A stretch of 64,000 nucleotides of DNA from Bradyrhizobium cosmicum. Its GTDB lineage: Bacteria > Pseudomonadota > Alphaproteobacteria > Rhizobiales > Xanthobacteraceae. The first letter of the stretch is position 1; each line of letters opens with the position of its first letter. Under the pieces are notes generated by a model, which made no database searches, was not told where the DNA came from, and saw nothing but the letters and a program-made list of their open reading frames with translations. A program made the translations under genes and the position numbers. This document shows, one piece after another, positions 45,451 through 54,570 of the stretch. The stretch lies in the NCBI RefSeq assembly GCF_007290395.2, contig NZ_CP041656.2:4092001-4156000 (forward strand). The letters run 5' to 3'.

Positions 45451-46329
45451 ATGCGTGTATTCGTCACCGGCGCCACCGGCTTCGTCGGCTCCGCCGTCGT
45501 GCGGGACCTGATCGCCGCCGGCCATCGGGTTACCGGCCTTGCCCGCTCGGACGCGGGCGCCGCAGCGCTCGCGGCCATGGGAGCCGAGGTCCATCGCGGC
45601 TCCCTGGAGGACCACGCCTCGTTGCGCAGCGGCGCGGCCGCGTCCGACGGTGTCCTGCACCTCGGCTTCAATCATGACTTCTCGAAATTCCTCGACAATT
45701 GCGAGCTGGACCGTCGCGCCATCCTGGCGCTCGGCGAGGAGCTCGCGGGCTCCGACCGCCCCCTCATCGTCACCTCCGGCGTCGCGCTACTCGCGCCCGG
45801 ACGGCTCGCGACCGAGGACGACGAGGCCGCGAAACATTTCCCGCGTGTGTCGGAATCGGCGGCGCTGTCGCTCGCCGGCGTCCGCGCCGCCGCGGTTCGG
45901 CTTCCACCGTCCACGCATGGCGAGGGAGATCACGGCTTCGTTCCGATCCTCATCAATCTCGCGCGCGAGAAAGGCGTGGCCGCCTATATCGGCGACGGCA
46001 GCAACCGCTGGCCGGCCGCACACCGCCTTGACGCCGCGCGCGTCTACCGCCTCGCGCTGGAGCAGGGCGCCGTCGCGAAGCACTATCATGCGATCGCCGA
46101 GGAAGGCGTGCCGTTCAAGGCGATTGCAGAAGTGATCGGCCGGCGGCTCGGCGTGCCGGTGGTCTCAAAGTCCGCCGATGAAGCCGAGGCGCATTTCGGC
46201 TGGTTCGCGCGGTTCGCATCCATCGACGTTCCGACCTCGAGCGCGAAGACACGGGCCCTGCTCGGCTGGGAGCCCAAAGAAAAAGGGCTGATCGAGGATC
46301 TCGACCAGCCCTGCTACTTCAAGGTCTGA
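45451..46329 (+). CDS. NAD(P)-dependent SDR / epimerase family oxidoreductase
   Basis: A 292-residue extended SDR. The nucleotide motif TGATGFVG is at 6-13, and the rest follows the pattern of flavonoid-reductase-like SDRs ([40 protein letters not shown]). The usual catalytic YxxxK is not obvious at its normal place, as in several members of this subgroup. GGAG lies 8 bases before the ATG at 45451. It is divergent from the frameshifted MmyB-type regulator, a pairing frequent in alphaproteobacteria. The substrate is unknown. Confidence 0.88.
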   Translation: MRVFVTGATGFVGSAVVRDLIAAGHRVTGLARSDAGAAALAAMGAEVHRGSLEDHASLRSGAAASDGVLHLGFNHDFSKFLDNCELDRRAILALGEELAGSDRPLIVTSGVALLAPGRLATEDDEAAKHFPRVSESAALSLAGVRAAAVRLPPSTHGEGDHGFVPILINLAREKGVAAYIGDGSNRWPAAHRLDAARVYRLALEQGAVAKHYHAIAEEGVPFKAIAEVIGRRLGVPVVSKSADEAEAHFGWFARFASIDVPTSSAKTRALLGWEPKEKGLIEDLDQPCYFKV

Positions 46330-46364
46330 CGGCGCGCGGCGCGCCCAAAGACGGCAGACATCCC

Positions 46365-46468
46365 GTCACCCTGAGGTGGCTGCGCCAGCGGCCCTCGAAG
46401 GGCGACGGCCCGGCTGCATCTCGGCCGTGCATCCTTCGAGGCTCGCTCCGCTCGCGCCTGAGGATGAC
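46365..46468. repeat. Palindromic intergenic repeat (Bradyrhizobium type)
   Basis: Outer segments GTCACCCTGAGG and CCTGAGGATGAC, and inner segments CCCTCGAAGG and CCTTCGAGGC, form nested imperfect inverted repeats. It sits between the convergent SDR and dctA genes. The style (CCTGAGGATGAC / CCTTCGAGG) is common between genes of this genus, from memory. Confidence 0.7.
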
Positions 46469-46481
46469 GGATCGAACAAGA

Positions 46482-47819
46482 TCAGTCCGTCGTGATCGCG
46501 GTTTCCATGTCAGTCGGATCGATCTGCCTGGCGAGGGCAGCATTGAGCTTGTCGCGATCGAGCTCGCCCTCCCACCAGGCGACGATCACGCAGGCCACGC
46601 CGTTGCCGCACAGGTTGGTCAGCGCGCGGCACTCGCTCATGAACTTGTCGATGCCGAGCACGATCGCCATGCCCGGCACGAGCCGCGGATCGACCACGGC
46701 CAGCGTGGCGGCGAGCGTGATGAAGCCGGCGCCGGTGATGCCGGAAGCGCCCTTCGAGGTCAGCATCGCCACGACCAGGATGGTGAGCTGCTGGGCGAAG
46801 GAGAGGTCGAAACCAAGTGCCTGCGCGATGAAGAGCGTCGCCAGCGTCATGTAGATGTTGGTGCCGTCCAGGTTGAACGAATAACCCGTGGGCACCACGA
46901 GGCCGACCACCGACTTGGAGCAGCCGAGCCGCTCGAGCTTTTCCATCAGCGACGGCAGCGCACTTTCCGACGACGAGGTGCCGAGCACGATCAGCAGCTC
47001 GTCCTTGATGTAGGCCAGGAACTTGAAGATCGAGAATCCGGCGAACCGCGCGATGATGCCAAGCACGACGAAGACGAACAGCGCGGCGGTGACGTAGAAC
47101 GTGGCGATCAGCCCGATCAGGTTGAGGATCGCGCCGGTGCCGAACTTGCCGATCGTGTAGGCCATCGCGCCGAACGCACCGATCGGCGCCGCACGCATCA
47201 CGATGGAGATGACGCCGAACACTGCATGGGCGGCGTCGTCGATGAAGCTGCGGATCGTATGGCCGCGCTCGCCGAGGCTCATGATCGCGAAACCGAACAG
47301 CACCGAGAACAGCAGCACCTGCAGGATCTCGCCCTGCGCGAAGGCGCCGACCACGGTGTCCGGAATGATGTGCAGCACGAAGTCGACGGACTTCTGACCG
47401 GCGGCCTGCTTGGCGTAATTTGCGACCGCCGCCTCGTTGGCCGCCGCATTGCCGAAGCCTGCGCCAGGCTTCACCAGATTGCCGATGATGAGTCCGATCA
47501 CCAGGGCGAATGTCGAGACGACCTCGAAATAGACCAGTGCCTTGACGCCGATGCGTCCGACCTTCTTGGCGTCCTGGATGTGGGCGATGCCCGAGACCAC
47601 GGTGCAGAAGATGATCGGGGCGATCACCATCTTGATCAGCTTGATGAAGCCGTCGCCGAGCGCCTTGATCCACTCGTTGGTGGCGACCGAGGGCCAGAGC
47701 CAGCCGACAATGGCGCCAAGCACGATGGCGATCAGCACCTGGACATAGAGGACTTTGTACCACGGCTTGGCCGCGCTTGGCGCGACCGGCGTTCCCGCCG
47801 TCATCGTTGTCGTCGTCAT
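46482..47819 (-). CDS. dctA: C4-dicarboxylate:cation symporter (DctA)
   Basis: A 445-residue DAACS-family symporter that imports succinate, malate and fumarate, the main carbon sources of rhizobia in symbiosis. Family landmarks are [20 protein letters not shown], the serine-rich re-entrant loop [20 protein letters not shown], and [20 protein letters not shown]. The start at 47819 has GGAG about 7 bases upstream; the open frame extends further upstream without homology. It lies downstream of bioY on the same strand (83-base gap). No dctBD sensor pair is adjacent. Confidence 0.95.
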   Translation of the reverse strand: MTTTTMTAGTPVAPSAAKPWYKVLYVQVLIAIVLGAIVGWLWPSVATNEWIKALGDGFIKLIKMVIAPIIFCTVVSGIAHIQDAKKVGRIGVKALVYFEVVSTFALVIGLIIGNLVKPGAGFGNAAANEAAVANYAKQAAGQKSVDFVLHIIPDTVVGAFAQGEILQVLLFSVLFGFAIMSLGERGHTIRSFIDDAAHAVFGVISIVMRAAPIGAFGAMAYTIGKFGTGAILNLIGLIATFYVTAALFVFVVLGIIARFAGFSIFKFLAYIKDELLIVLGTSSSESALPSLMEKLERLGCSKSVVGLVVPTGYSFNLDGTNIYMTLATLFIAQALGFDLSFAQQLTILVVAMLTSKGASGITGAGFITLAATLAVVDPRLVPGMAIVLGIDKFMSECRALTNLCGNGVACVIVAWWEGELDRDKLNAALARQIDPTDMETAITTD

Positions 47820-47902
47820 CGTCTCACTCCCCCTCAAACTCAGAGGCCAGCCAAGATCAACTTGGCCGGCCCTGTCAATTGGAACTGGTCGGAATCGACG
47901 CC

Positions 47903-48511
47903 TTACCGGCGATCGACGATCCGGCGCGCCGCCGGCATCAGCGTCGCGCCAAGCGCGTTCTTGACCAGCGAGCCGGCGATGAACGGCAGCAAGCCGACCT
48001 GCCAGGCCTTGGCAACGCCAAGACCGAGACCAAAGGCCAGCCAGCCGAAGCCCGCGGCCAGGATCACGACGTGGCCGACGGCCATCGCCGCAAACAACCG
48101 CACGACGCTGCGATCCCAGCCGCGCTCGGCGAGCCAGCCGGTGACGAAGGCAGCGCCGATGAACCCGAACAGGTAGCCGGCGGTCGGGCCGACCAGCGGT
48201 GCAATTCCACCGATCGGGCCGGCGAACACCGGCAGCCCCATCGCGCCCTCGGCGAGGTAGGCGATCATGGTCGCGCTGCCGAGGCGCCAGCCATAGGCGG
48301 CGCCGATCATCAGCACCACCAGCGTCTGCAATGTCATGGGCACATAGGGCAGCGGCAGGTTCACCTTGGCCGATAGCGTCATCAAGGCGGTGCCGAGCGC
48401 GATCAGCACCACGGCTCGCAAGGCGCCTACGGCTTCGCCCGGACGGGTCGGCCACATCAAGGCGGCGAGAGAAGAATGTGCGGCGGAGGTGGGCGCGGAA
48501 CGGTCGGACAA
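47903..48511 (-). CDS. bioY: Biotin transporter, substrate-binding S component
   Basis: A 202-residue membrane protein with six hydrophobic segments. The BioY signature is present: [20 protein letters not shown], then the substrate-site stretch [20 protein letters not shown] and [20 protein letters not shown]. It binds biotin for import, either alone or with an energy-coupling BioMN module, which is not encoded here. It starts 32 bases after the aminotransferase stop, so the two are probably co-transcribed. accB, whose product needs biotin, is about 6 kb away. Confidence 0.94.
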   Translation of the reverse strand: MSDRSAPTSAAHSSLAALMWPTRPGEAVGALRAVVLIALGTALMTLSAKVNLPLPYVPMTLQTLVVLMIGAAYGWRLGSATMIAYLAEGAMGLPVFAGPIGGIAPLVGPTAGYLFGFIGAAFVTGWLAERGWDRSVVRLFAAMAVGHVVILAAGFGWLAFGLGLGVAKAWQVGLLPFIAGSLVKNALGATLMPAARRIVDRR

Positions 48512-48543
48512 GATGCACTCCAGAATGCTATCGAAACTGGCGG

Positions 48544-49731
48544 CTATTTAAGCCAGTGGGCGATCCGGTCAACCGCCTCGCGCATCTCATCAGCCGAGCG
48601 TGCATAGGACAGTCTTATGAACGAGCGGCCATGGATGGGATCGAAATCGAGCCCCGGCGTTGCCGCAACATGGGCCTGCTCCAGCATCTGCTTGGCGAAC
48701 TCGAAACTGTCCGAGGTGAAATCGGAGACGTCGGCATAGAGATAGAAGGCACCGTCGGCAGGCAGGAACTTGCTGAGGCCCGCCTTGGGCAGTCCCTCGA
48801 TCAGAATCCGCCGGTTTTCCTGATAGCCGTGCTTGATCTCCTCCATCTCGGCCGCACCGTCGAAGGCGGCTTCGGCCGCGATCTGCGACAGTGACGGTAC
48901 CGAGATCGACAGGTTCTGCTGGAGCCTTTCGATCGGCCGCACCAGCACGTCAGGCACGACCATCCAGCCGACGCGCCAGCCCGTCATGCAGAAATACTTC
49001 GAGAACGAGTTGATCACGAGTGCGTGCTCGGACAGCGACGCCGCCGTCACCGCCGGAAACGCGTAGTCGAGCCCGTGATAGATCTCGTCGGAGATGAAGC
49101 GGATGCCGGCGTCCTCTGACGCCGCGATCAGGCCGGCGAGCGCCTCGCGGGACATCATCGTACCCGTCGGGTTGGCCGGGCTTCCGACCAGCACGCCCTT
49201 CAGTGGCGCTTTCCGATGGGCCGCCAGCAGCGCCTCGCCGGTCAGCGCGTGGCGCGTCTCGTTGGTAGTCTCGATTAGCACCGGCTCGCAGCCGAGCGCG
49301 GTCAGGATATGACGGTAAGGCGGATAGCCCGGCACCGTCACGGCGACGCGATCGCCGGGCTCGAACATCGACAGGAAGGCGAGGATGAACCCGCCGGACG
49401 AGCCCGTGGTCACCACGATCCGCTCGGGGCTGACATCGCAGCCATAGGCATCGCGATAATGCCGCGCGATGCGCGCGCGCAGGCTGGGGATGCCGAGCGC
49501 AGAGGTATAATCGATCCGCCCCGCCTCGAGCGCCGCATGGGCGGCCGCAATCGCGGTCTTCGGAGCACCCGTCGCGGGCTGGCCGACCTCCATGTGAATG
49601 ACATGGCCTCCGGCCGCCTCGATTCGGGCTGCCGCGGCCATCACGTCCATCACCATGAACGGGGGGACGTCGCTGCGGTGGGAGGGCTCGAGCCACTGCC
49701 CCAACCGGTTCCTCAATGTCGCATCGTGCAT
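48544..49731 (-). CDS. PLP-dependent class I/II aminotransferase
   Basis: A 395-residue fold-type I aminotransferase. The cofactor lysine is K245 in NSFSKYFCMTGWRVGWM. Other landmarks are the phosphate-holding TTGSSGGF, the substrate-side SPANPTGTMMSREAL and the PLP-stacking FISDEIYHGLDY. The C-terminal arginine binding the alpha-carboxylate is in FIRLSYARS. The amino-acid substrate is unclear; aspartate- or aromatic-type relatives share this architecture. It leads a probable operon with bioY. Confidence 0.93.
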   Translation of the reverse strand: MHDATLRNRLGQWLEPSHRSDVPPFMVMDVMAAAARIEAAGGHVIHMEVGQPATGAPKTAIAAAHAALEAGRIDYTSALGIPSLRARIARHYRDAYGCDVSPERIVVTTGSSGGFILAFLSMFEPGDRVAVTVPGYPPYRHILTALGCEPVLIETTNETRHALTGEALLAAHRKAPLKGVLVGSPANPTGTMMSREALAGLIAASEDAGIRFISDEIYHGLDYAFPAVTAASLSEHALVINSFSKYFCMTGWRVGWMVVPDVLVRPIERLQQNLSISVPSLSQIAAEAAFDGAAEMEEIKHGYQENRRILIEGLPKAGLSKFLPADGAFYLYADVSDFTSDSFEFAKQMLEQAHVAATPGLDFDPIHGRSFIRLSYARSADEMREAVDRIAHWLK

Positions 49732-49940
49732 CGAATTCTGCTATTTCGCTGGCGAACCGGTCGGTTCCGGTCCGGGAAACGGAGCGCTTGCGCCCCAGAC
49801 TGGCCGCATTGTACGGCTCATAAGGGATAGGGCTTGGAAGGGCATATCGCGTATCCTGTCCGCCGCCAATCGCCAAAACCAATCACCAAACCGCTTTTCA
49901 AGACCGTTTGACCAAGCCCCTTGTTGACCCAGACCGCCTG

Positions 49941-51341
49941 ATGTTGCTCCAGATCGCTTTGCGCAAGAAGGCCACCGCCCTCACCGCCCTCGTCACCGCG
50001 GCGGCGATCGCGCTGTTGCCGATGCCGGCGGCGCAGGCGCAGGGCAAGGGCCCACCGGTCCTGCGCGACACCGAGACCGAGCAGCTGCTGCGCGAATATA
50101 CCCGACCGATCCTGCGCGCCGCCGGCCTGGAGAAGCAGAACATCCAGATGGTGATCGTCAACGAGGGGTCGTTCAACGCCTTCGTTGCCGACGGTCGCCG
50201 CATCTTCGTCAATTACGGCGCGATCCTGCAGTCGGAGACGCCGAACCAGATCATCGGCGTGCTCGCGCACGAGACCGGGCATCTGGCCGGCGGTCATCTG
50301 TCCAAGCTGCGCGAACAACTCGCCACCGCCCAGACCCAGATGATCATCGCGATGCTGCTCGGCGCCGGCGCGATGGTCGCTGGCACCACACGTGGCAGCA
50401 GCTCGGGCAACAACGGGCTTGCCAATGCCGGCGCCGCTGCGATCGCGGGACCTCAGGAGATGATCCGCCGGACGCTGCTGTCCTACCAGCGCCAGCAGGA
50501 AGAGAACGCCGACCGCGCCGGCGTCAAATTCCTGACCGCGACCCAGCAGTCGCCGAAGGGCATGTACGAGACCTTCAAGCGCTTCACCAGCGAGAGCCTG
50601 TTCGCCGCGCGCGGCGCCGATCCTTATCTGCAGTCGCACCCGATGCCCGCCGAGCGCGTCGCCTCGCTTCAGGAGCTCGCCAGTTCGAGCCCCTATTGGG
50701 ACAAGAAGGACGACCCGGCATTGCAGCTGCGCCACGACATGGTGCGCGCCAAGATCTCGGCCTTCATGGAACGGCCGGAGACGGTGTATCGCCGCTATCC
50801 GCAGACCAACGACAGCATGCCCGCACGCTATGCCCGTGCCATCAGCACCTATCTGCACGGCGATCTGCGCAGCGCGCTCGCCCAGATCGACGCGCTGATC
50901 CAGGTCCAGCCCAACAACCCGTACTTCTACGAAGTGCGCGGCCAGGCCCTGCTGGAGAGCGGCAAGCCTGCCGAGGCGATCCCTGCCCTGCGCAAGGCGG
51001 TGCAATTGTCGAACAATTCGCCCCTCATCGAGATGTTACTTGGGCAGGCTCTGGTTGGAACCGATAATAAGGCCTACACGGACGACGCCGTTCGGATTCT
51101 CCGCGCCGCGGTGGCACGGGAGCCCGAGGCCGTGCTCGGCTATACCCAGCTCGCGATGGCCTATGGCCGCAAGGGCGACTATGCCGAGGCCGATCTGGCG
51201 TCCGCGCAGGCCGCTTACCTGCGCGGCGACAACAAGACCGCCCGCGAACTTGCCACGCGCGCAAAGACCCGTTTCGCCGTCGGCACGCCCGGATGGGTCA
51301 AGGCCGACGACATCGTGGCGGCCAAGCCGTCCCGAAACTAG
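49941..51341 (+). CDS. M48 family metalloprotease with TPR domain (BepA/YfgC-like)
   Basis: An exported zinc protease, about 466 residues from the ATG at 49941 (a TTG at 49908 is the outer alternative; neither has a good ribosome site). A signal peptide ends near AAQAQG. The catalytic HETGH is at H110-H114 and the third zinc ligand is E188 in QQEENADRAG. C-terminal TPR units (about 310-440) match BepA, which degrades or assists misassembled outer-membrane barrel proteins such as LptD. A DsbA-like oxidase follows. Confidence 0.92.
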   Translation: MLLQIALRKKATALTALVTAAAIALLPMPAAQAQGKGPPVLRDTETEQLLREYTRPILRAAGLEKQNIQMVIVNEGSFNAFVADGRRIFVNYGAILQSETPNQIIGVLAHETGHLAGGHLSKLREQLATAQTQMIIAMLLGAGAMVAGTTRGSSSGNNGLANAGAAAIAGPQEMIRRTLLSYQRQQEENADRAGVKFLTATQQSPKGMYETFKRFTSESLFAARGADPYLQSHPMPAERVASLQELASSSPYWDKKDDPALQLRHDMVRAKISAFMERPETVYRRYPQTNDSMPARYARAISTYLHGDLRSALAQIDALIQVQPNNPYFYEVRGQALLESGKPAEAIPALRKAVQLSNNSPLIEMLLGQALVGTDNKAYTDDAVRILRAAVAREPEAVLGYTQLAMAYGRKGDYAEADLASAQAAYLRGDNKTARELATRAKTRFAVGTPGWVKADDIVAAKPSRN

Positions 51342-51438
51342 CTCGACCCGAACGACGCCTGAAACCACGACGTCACGACCCAAGCTTAAGTCCGCCGGGA
51401 CGTTTTCCGAAACCTGCTTTGGATAAGAGGATTTGCCT

Positions 51439-52206
51439 ATGCCTTCGCTGCGCCTGCTTGCTCCCGCGCTGTTTGCGCTCGCCATGTTCGGCGCGACCGT
51501 GCCCGCGTCGGCCGACAGCTTCTCCGATAACCAGCGCACCGACATCGAGGCGATCGTCAAGAACTACCTCGTCACCCATCCCGAGGTGCTCGAGGAAGCG
51601 ATGGCCGAGCTCACCAAGCGCCAGGCCGCGGCCGAGACGCAGAAGCACGAGGCCAGCATCGCGCAGAACGCCGACGCGATCTTCAACTCGCCGCACCAGG
51701 TCGTGCTCGGCAACAAGGACGGCGACGTCACCTTCGTCGAGTTCTTCGATTACAATTGCGGCTACTGCAAGCGCGCGATGGACGACATGCTCAACCTCAT
51801 GAAGGGCGATCCCAAGCTGAAGGTCGTGCTGAAGGAGTTTCCGGTGTTGAGCCAAGGCTCGGTCGAAGCGGCGCAGGTCGCCGTCGCCGTCCGCATGCAG
51901 GATCCCTCCGGCAAGAAATATCTCGACTTCCACCAGAAGCTGCTCGGCGGCCGCGGCGCCGCCGACAAGGCGCGCGCGCTTCAGGCGGCCAAGGAAGCCG
52001 GCCTCGACACCGCCAAGATCGAGAAGGACCTCGGCAGTCCCGAGGTGCGCGCCACCATCGAGGAGAATTTCAAGCTCGCCGAAGCAATGGGCATGAACGG
52101 CACGCCGAGCTACGTGATCGGCAAGCAGATCGTGATCGGCGCCGTCGGCCTCGAGGGCCTCAAGGAAAAGATCGGCGTCGCCCGCTGCGGCAAGGCGACT
52201 TGCTGA
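51439..52206 (+). CDS. DsbA/Com1-like periplasmic thiol oxidoreductase
   Basis: 255 residues with a Sec signal peptide (cleavage after ASA near residue 25). A helical N-terminal extension precedes a thioredoxin fold with active site C107-G-Y-C110 (FFDYNCGYCKRAMDDM) and the cis-proline in NGTPSYVIG. It probably forms or rearranges disulfides in periplasmic proteins. AAGAGG about 8 bases upstream selects the ATG at 51439. The protein ends in two further cysteines (RCGKATC), which is unusual. A strong terminator follows. Confidence 0.93.
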   Translation: MPSLRLLAPALFALAMFGATVPASADSFSDNQRTDIEAIVKNYLVTHPEVLEEAMAELTKRQAAAETQKHEASIAQNADAIFNSPHQVVLGNKDGDVTFVEFFDYNCGYCKRAMDDMLNLMKGDPKLKVVLKEFPVLSQGSVEAAQVAVAVRMQDPSGKKYLDFHQKLLGGRGAADKARALQAAKEAGLDTAKIEKDLGSPEVRATIEENFKLAEAMGMNGTPSYVIGKQIVIGAVGLEGLKEKIGVARCGKATC

Positions 52207-52245
52207 CAAGGCGACCTGCTGGTCGTCTTCAAGACATCACGCGTC

Positions 52246-52278
52246 AAAGGCCGGCTGAAGAGCCGGCCTTTTCTTTTT
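52246..52278 (+). terminator. Intrinsic terminator after the DsbA-like gene
   Basis: A perfect 11-bp stem, AAAGGCCGGCT with AGCCGGCCTTT, and a GAAG loop are followed by TCTTTTT, 40 bases after the stop. Confidence 0.92.
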
Positions 52279-52438
52279 GCGAGCCGGCCGGCGCAATCGT
52301 GTCGCAAAGCCCGCGCACGCATTCATCTGGCGTTCAACAAACAAATGCCGCGGAACCGCAGATGTTCCGGAACTACTGATATCTCCTTTCGTTGTTGGCG
52401 CGGGCAATGACGCAAATGAACACGTGAGGAGAATTTCA

Positions 52439-53248
52439 ATGTCGAACCGCTTTATGATCTCGGTGGCCACGCTTGCGCTGTTCGCGGGCACCGGCCTTGC
52501 CAACGCTCAGGGCACCATGAACCGCGACAGCGGTGGTGGCGCCGGTGGCGCGCAGATGCAGCACTCGCAGCCTTCAAGCGGCGCGGCTGAGCGCGGCGCG
52601 ATGGGCAAGGAAGCCGCTCCCGAGAAGGGCACTGTCGGCCAGGCCGGCGGCGCCATGAAGCCCGGCGGAGCTGCCGAGGAGAAGTCGTCTGGCGCGATGG
52701 AGAAATCAGGCGGGATGGAAAAGTCCGGCCCGATGAACAAGAACGCGGCCGACGACAAGGCCGGCGCGGCGAAGGGTGAGCACGCCCAGGGCGCGCAGGA
52801 CAAGTCCATGCAGGACAAGTCGAAGAGCACGATGGACAAGTCCCAGATGGACAAGTCCAAGAGCACTGAGACCGACACCAAGAGCGGCAACATGAACGCC
52901 CAGACCAAGGGCGCTGACAGCAAGGCTGCTGCCGACACCAAGGCTGGCGACGCCAAGTCCCAGACCACGACCGGCACCGCCTCGGCGACCGCTTCCGCTC
53001 CTCCGCCCGAGAAGCGGACCGAGATCACCTCTGCGATCAAGTCGACGAAGATCGAAGAGACCACCAACGTTAACTTCAACATCTCGGTGGGTGCCGCGAT
53101 CCCGGCGTCCGTTCGCTTCCACCCGCTCCCGCCCCGGATCGTCGAAATCTATCCGGAGTGGCGCGGCTATGACGTGATCTACGTCCGCGGCCAGTACATC
53201 ATCGTTCGCCCGCAGACCCGCGAGATCGTGTACATCATCGAAGGCTAA
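52439..53248 (+). CDS. DUF1236 domain protein with disordered lysine/serine-rich middle
   Basis: A 269-residue exported protein. A signal peptide (cleavage after ANA near residue 23) is followed by a long low-complexity region (about 25-190) rich in Gly, Ala, Lys, Ser and Met, including DKSKSTMDKSQMDKSKST. A compact C-terminal DUF1236 domain (about 195-269) reads VNFNISVGAAIPASVRFHPL and ends YIIVRPQTREIVYIIEG. DUF1236 is typical of Rhizobiales envelope proteins of unknown role. AGGAG sits 7 bases before the ATG. A terminator follows. Confidence 0.88.
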   Translation: MSNRFMISVATLALFAGTGLANAQGTMNRDSGGGAGGAQMQHSQPSSGAAERGAMGKEAAPEKGTVGQAGGAMKPGGAAEEKSSGAMEKSGGMEKSGPMNKNAADDKAGAAKGEHAQGAQDKSMQDKSKSTMDKSQMDKSKSTETDTKSGNMNAQTKGADSKAAADTKAGDAKSQTTTGTASATASAPPPEKRTEITSAIKSTKIEETTNVNFNISVGAAIPASVRFHPLPPRIVEIYPEWRGYDVIYVRGQYIIVRPQTREIVYIIEG

Positions 53249-53271
53249 GCAGCCTCGCTGACGCACCAAGG

Positions 53272-53302
53272 AGCCCTTGCCGAGAGATCGGCAGGGGCTT
53301 TT
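53272..53302 (+). terminator. Intrinsic terminator after the DUF1236 gene
   Basis: AGCCCTTGCCGA pairs with TCGGCAGGGGCT (one G-U pair) across a GAGA loop, followed by TTT, 23 bases after the stop. Confidence 0.85.
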
Positions 53303-53402
53303 GGCGTCTTGGGCGGCCTCGCGCGCCCGGGCAGCCATGGCTCGGACTGGTTAACAAGCAATTTCCGAGACTTCCGCACAGGTTTTTGCACCCCGGATGA
53401 GG

Positions 53403-53434
53403 TGCCTGAAGGCCTCCGCGAGGCCCTTCAAGGC
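53403..53434. other. Hairpin upstream of aroQ
   Basis: TGAAGGCCTC-CGC-GAGGCCCTTCA forms a stem with one mismatch, about 65 bases before the aroQ ATG. No T-run follows; it may lie in the aroQ leader. Confidence 0.35.
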
Positions 53435-53497
53435 TTCCCCTGACGCGCTTTGTTACCTATAACCCGGCCACGCCGAAGCACCTCCGCCGGGATTTGA

Positions 53498-53965
53498 ATG
53501 GCTGAACCTGCGACCGACACGATCCTCGTTCTCAACGGGCCGAACCTCAACATGTTGGGGACGCGCGAGCCCGAGAAGTACGGCCATGCCACGCTGGCCG
53601 ACGTCGAGGCGCTGTGCCGCGAGACGGCAGCTTCATTCGGCCTCAAGGCCGATTGCCGGCAGTCCAACCGCGAGGGTGAGCTGATCGACTTTATCCACGA
53701 GGCGCACGCCCGCAGGATGAAGGGCATCATCATCAATGCCGGCGGCTATTCACACACCTCGATCGCGCTGCACGACGCGCTGCTCGCGGTGCAGATCCCG
53801 ACCGTCGAAGTGCACGTGACCAATATCCATGCCCGCGAAAGTTTCCGCCACCACTCCTATACCGCACGCGCAGCGTTCGCTTCGCTCTGCGGTTTCGGCA
53901 TCGAGGGCTACCGCCTCGCCATTCAGGGCCTTGCCGCCAAGCTTGGCATCAAGCCCAAAGCCTGA
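53498..53965 (+). CDS. aroQ: 3-dehydroquinate dehydratase, type II
   Basis: The third step of the shikimate pathway, dehydrating 3-dehydroquinate through an enolate intermediate; type II enzymes are small dodecamers. The 155-residue length is normal. Family motifs are complete: [15 protein letters not shown] with the active-site tyrosine in the flexible lid (EKYGHATL), [27 protein letters not shown], and [17 protein letters not shown] with the catalytic histidine. The gene heads the conserved aroQ-accB-accC series. Confidence 0.97.
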   Translation: MAEPATDTILVLNGPNLNMLGTREPEKYGHATLADVEALCRETAASFGLKADCRQSNREGELIDFIHEAHARRMKGIIINAGGYSHTSIALHDALLAVQIPTVEVHVTNIHARESFRHHSYTARAAFASLCGFGIEGYRLAIQGLAAKLGIKPKA

Positions 53966-54001
53966 CGCTCCCTCCTCACACAGAACATTCGGATAAAGAA
54001 C

Positions 54002-54490
54002 ATGGCGCGCCAGCCAGACGACAAAGCAGCCGCAAAGTTTTCCAGCGAGGATTCCGCGCTCGTCCGCGAGCTCGCACTCCTGCTCGACGAGACCAGCCTC
54101 ACCGAGATCGAGATCGAACGCGCCGGCCTGCGCCTGCGCGTCGCCCGCAACATCAGCGTCGCCGCGACGATGCCGGCGCCGATGGCGCACACAGCGCCCG
54201 TGGCGATCGCCACAGCCGCCGCCCCTGCGGCTGCCGCGCCCGACCTGTCGAAGCATCCAGGTGCCGTGACATCTCCGATGGTCGGCACCGCCTATTGGGC
54301 GCCGGAGCCCGGCGCGAAACCGTTCATCGAGGTCGGCAGCAAGGTCTCGGTGGGCCAGACGCTGCTCATCATCGAAGCCATGAAAACGATGAACCAGATC
54401 CCCTCGCCGCGTGCCGGCACGGTGACGCAGATCCTGGTCGAGGACGGCCAGCCGGTCGAGTACGGCGAGCCGCTCGTTATTATTGAGTGA
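54002..54490 (+). CDS. accB: Biotin carboxyl carrier protein of acetyl-CoA carboxylase
   Basis: A 162-residue carrier. An N-terminal region (1-55) is followed by an alanine/proline-rich linker and a biotinyl domain (about 85-162). The biotin-accepting lysine is K128 in [11 protein letters not shown]. It carries carboxybiotin between AccC and the AccAD transferase in fatty acid synthesis. It is 36 bases after aroQ and 80 bases before accC. The gap to accC contains partly inverted repeat sequence (54491-54570). Confidence 0.97.
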   Translation: MARQPDDKAAAKFSSEDSALVRELALLLDETSLTEIEIERAGLRLRVARNISVAATMPAPMAHTAPVAIATAAAPAAAAPDLSKHPGAVTSPMVGTAYWAPEPGAKPFIEVGSKVSVGQTLLIIEAMKTMNQIPSPRAGTVTQILVEDGQPVEYGEPLVIIE

Positions 54491-54570
54491 GGGAGTGGCG
54501 AAGTGCGAGTAGCGAATAGCTGCTCCGCCCCATTCGCCATTCGCTGTTCCCCATCGCCCCCTGAGGCAAA
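54491..54570. repeat. Short repeat-like insertion in the accB-accC gap
   Basis: AGTAGCGAATAGC on the left and ATTCGCCATTCGCTGTT on the right are imperfect inverted copies of a GCGAAT-type unit. The segment is less GC-rich than its surroundings. Similar GCGAATA arrays occur between rhizobial genes, from memory; it is probably transcribed within the acc operon. Confidence 0.4.

Noticed and set aside
46482..48518. Single 678-codon leftward frame spanning dctA and bioY
   Set aside because: Only the part from 47819 encodes DctA; the upstream part is out of frame with bioY, which occupies that DNA.
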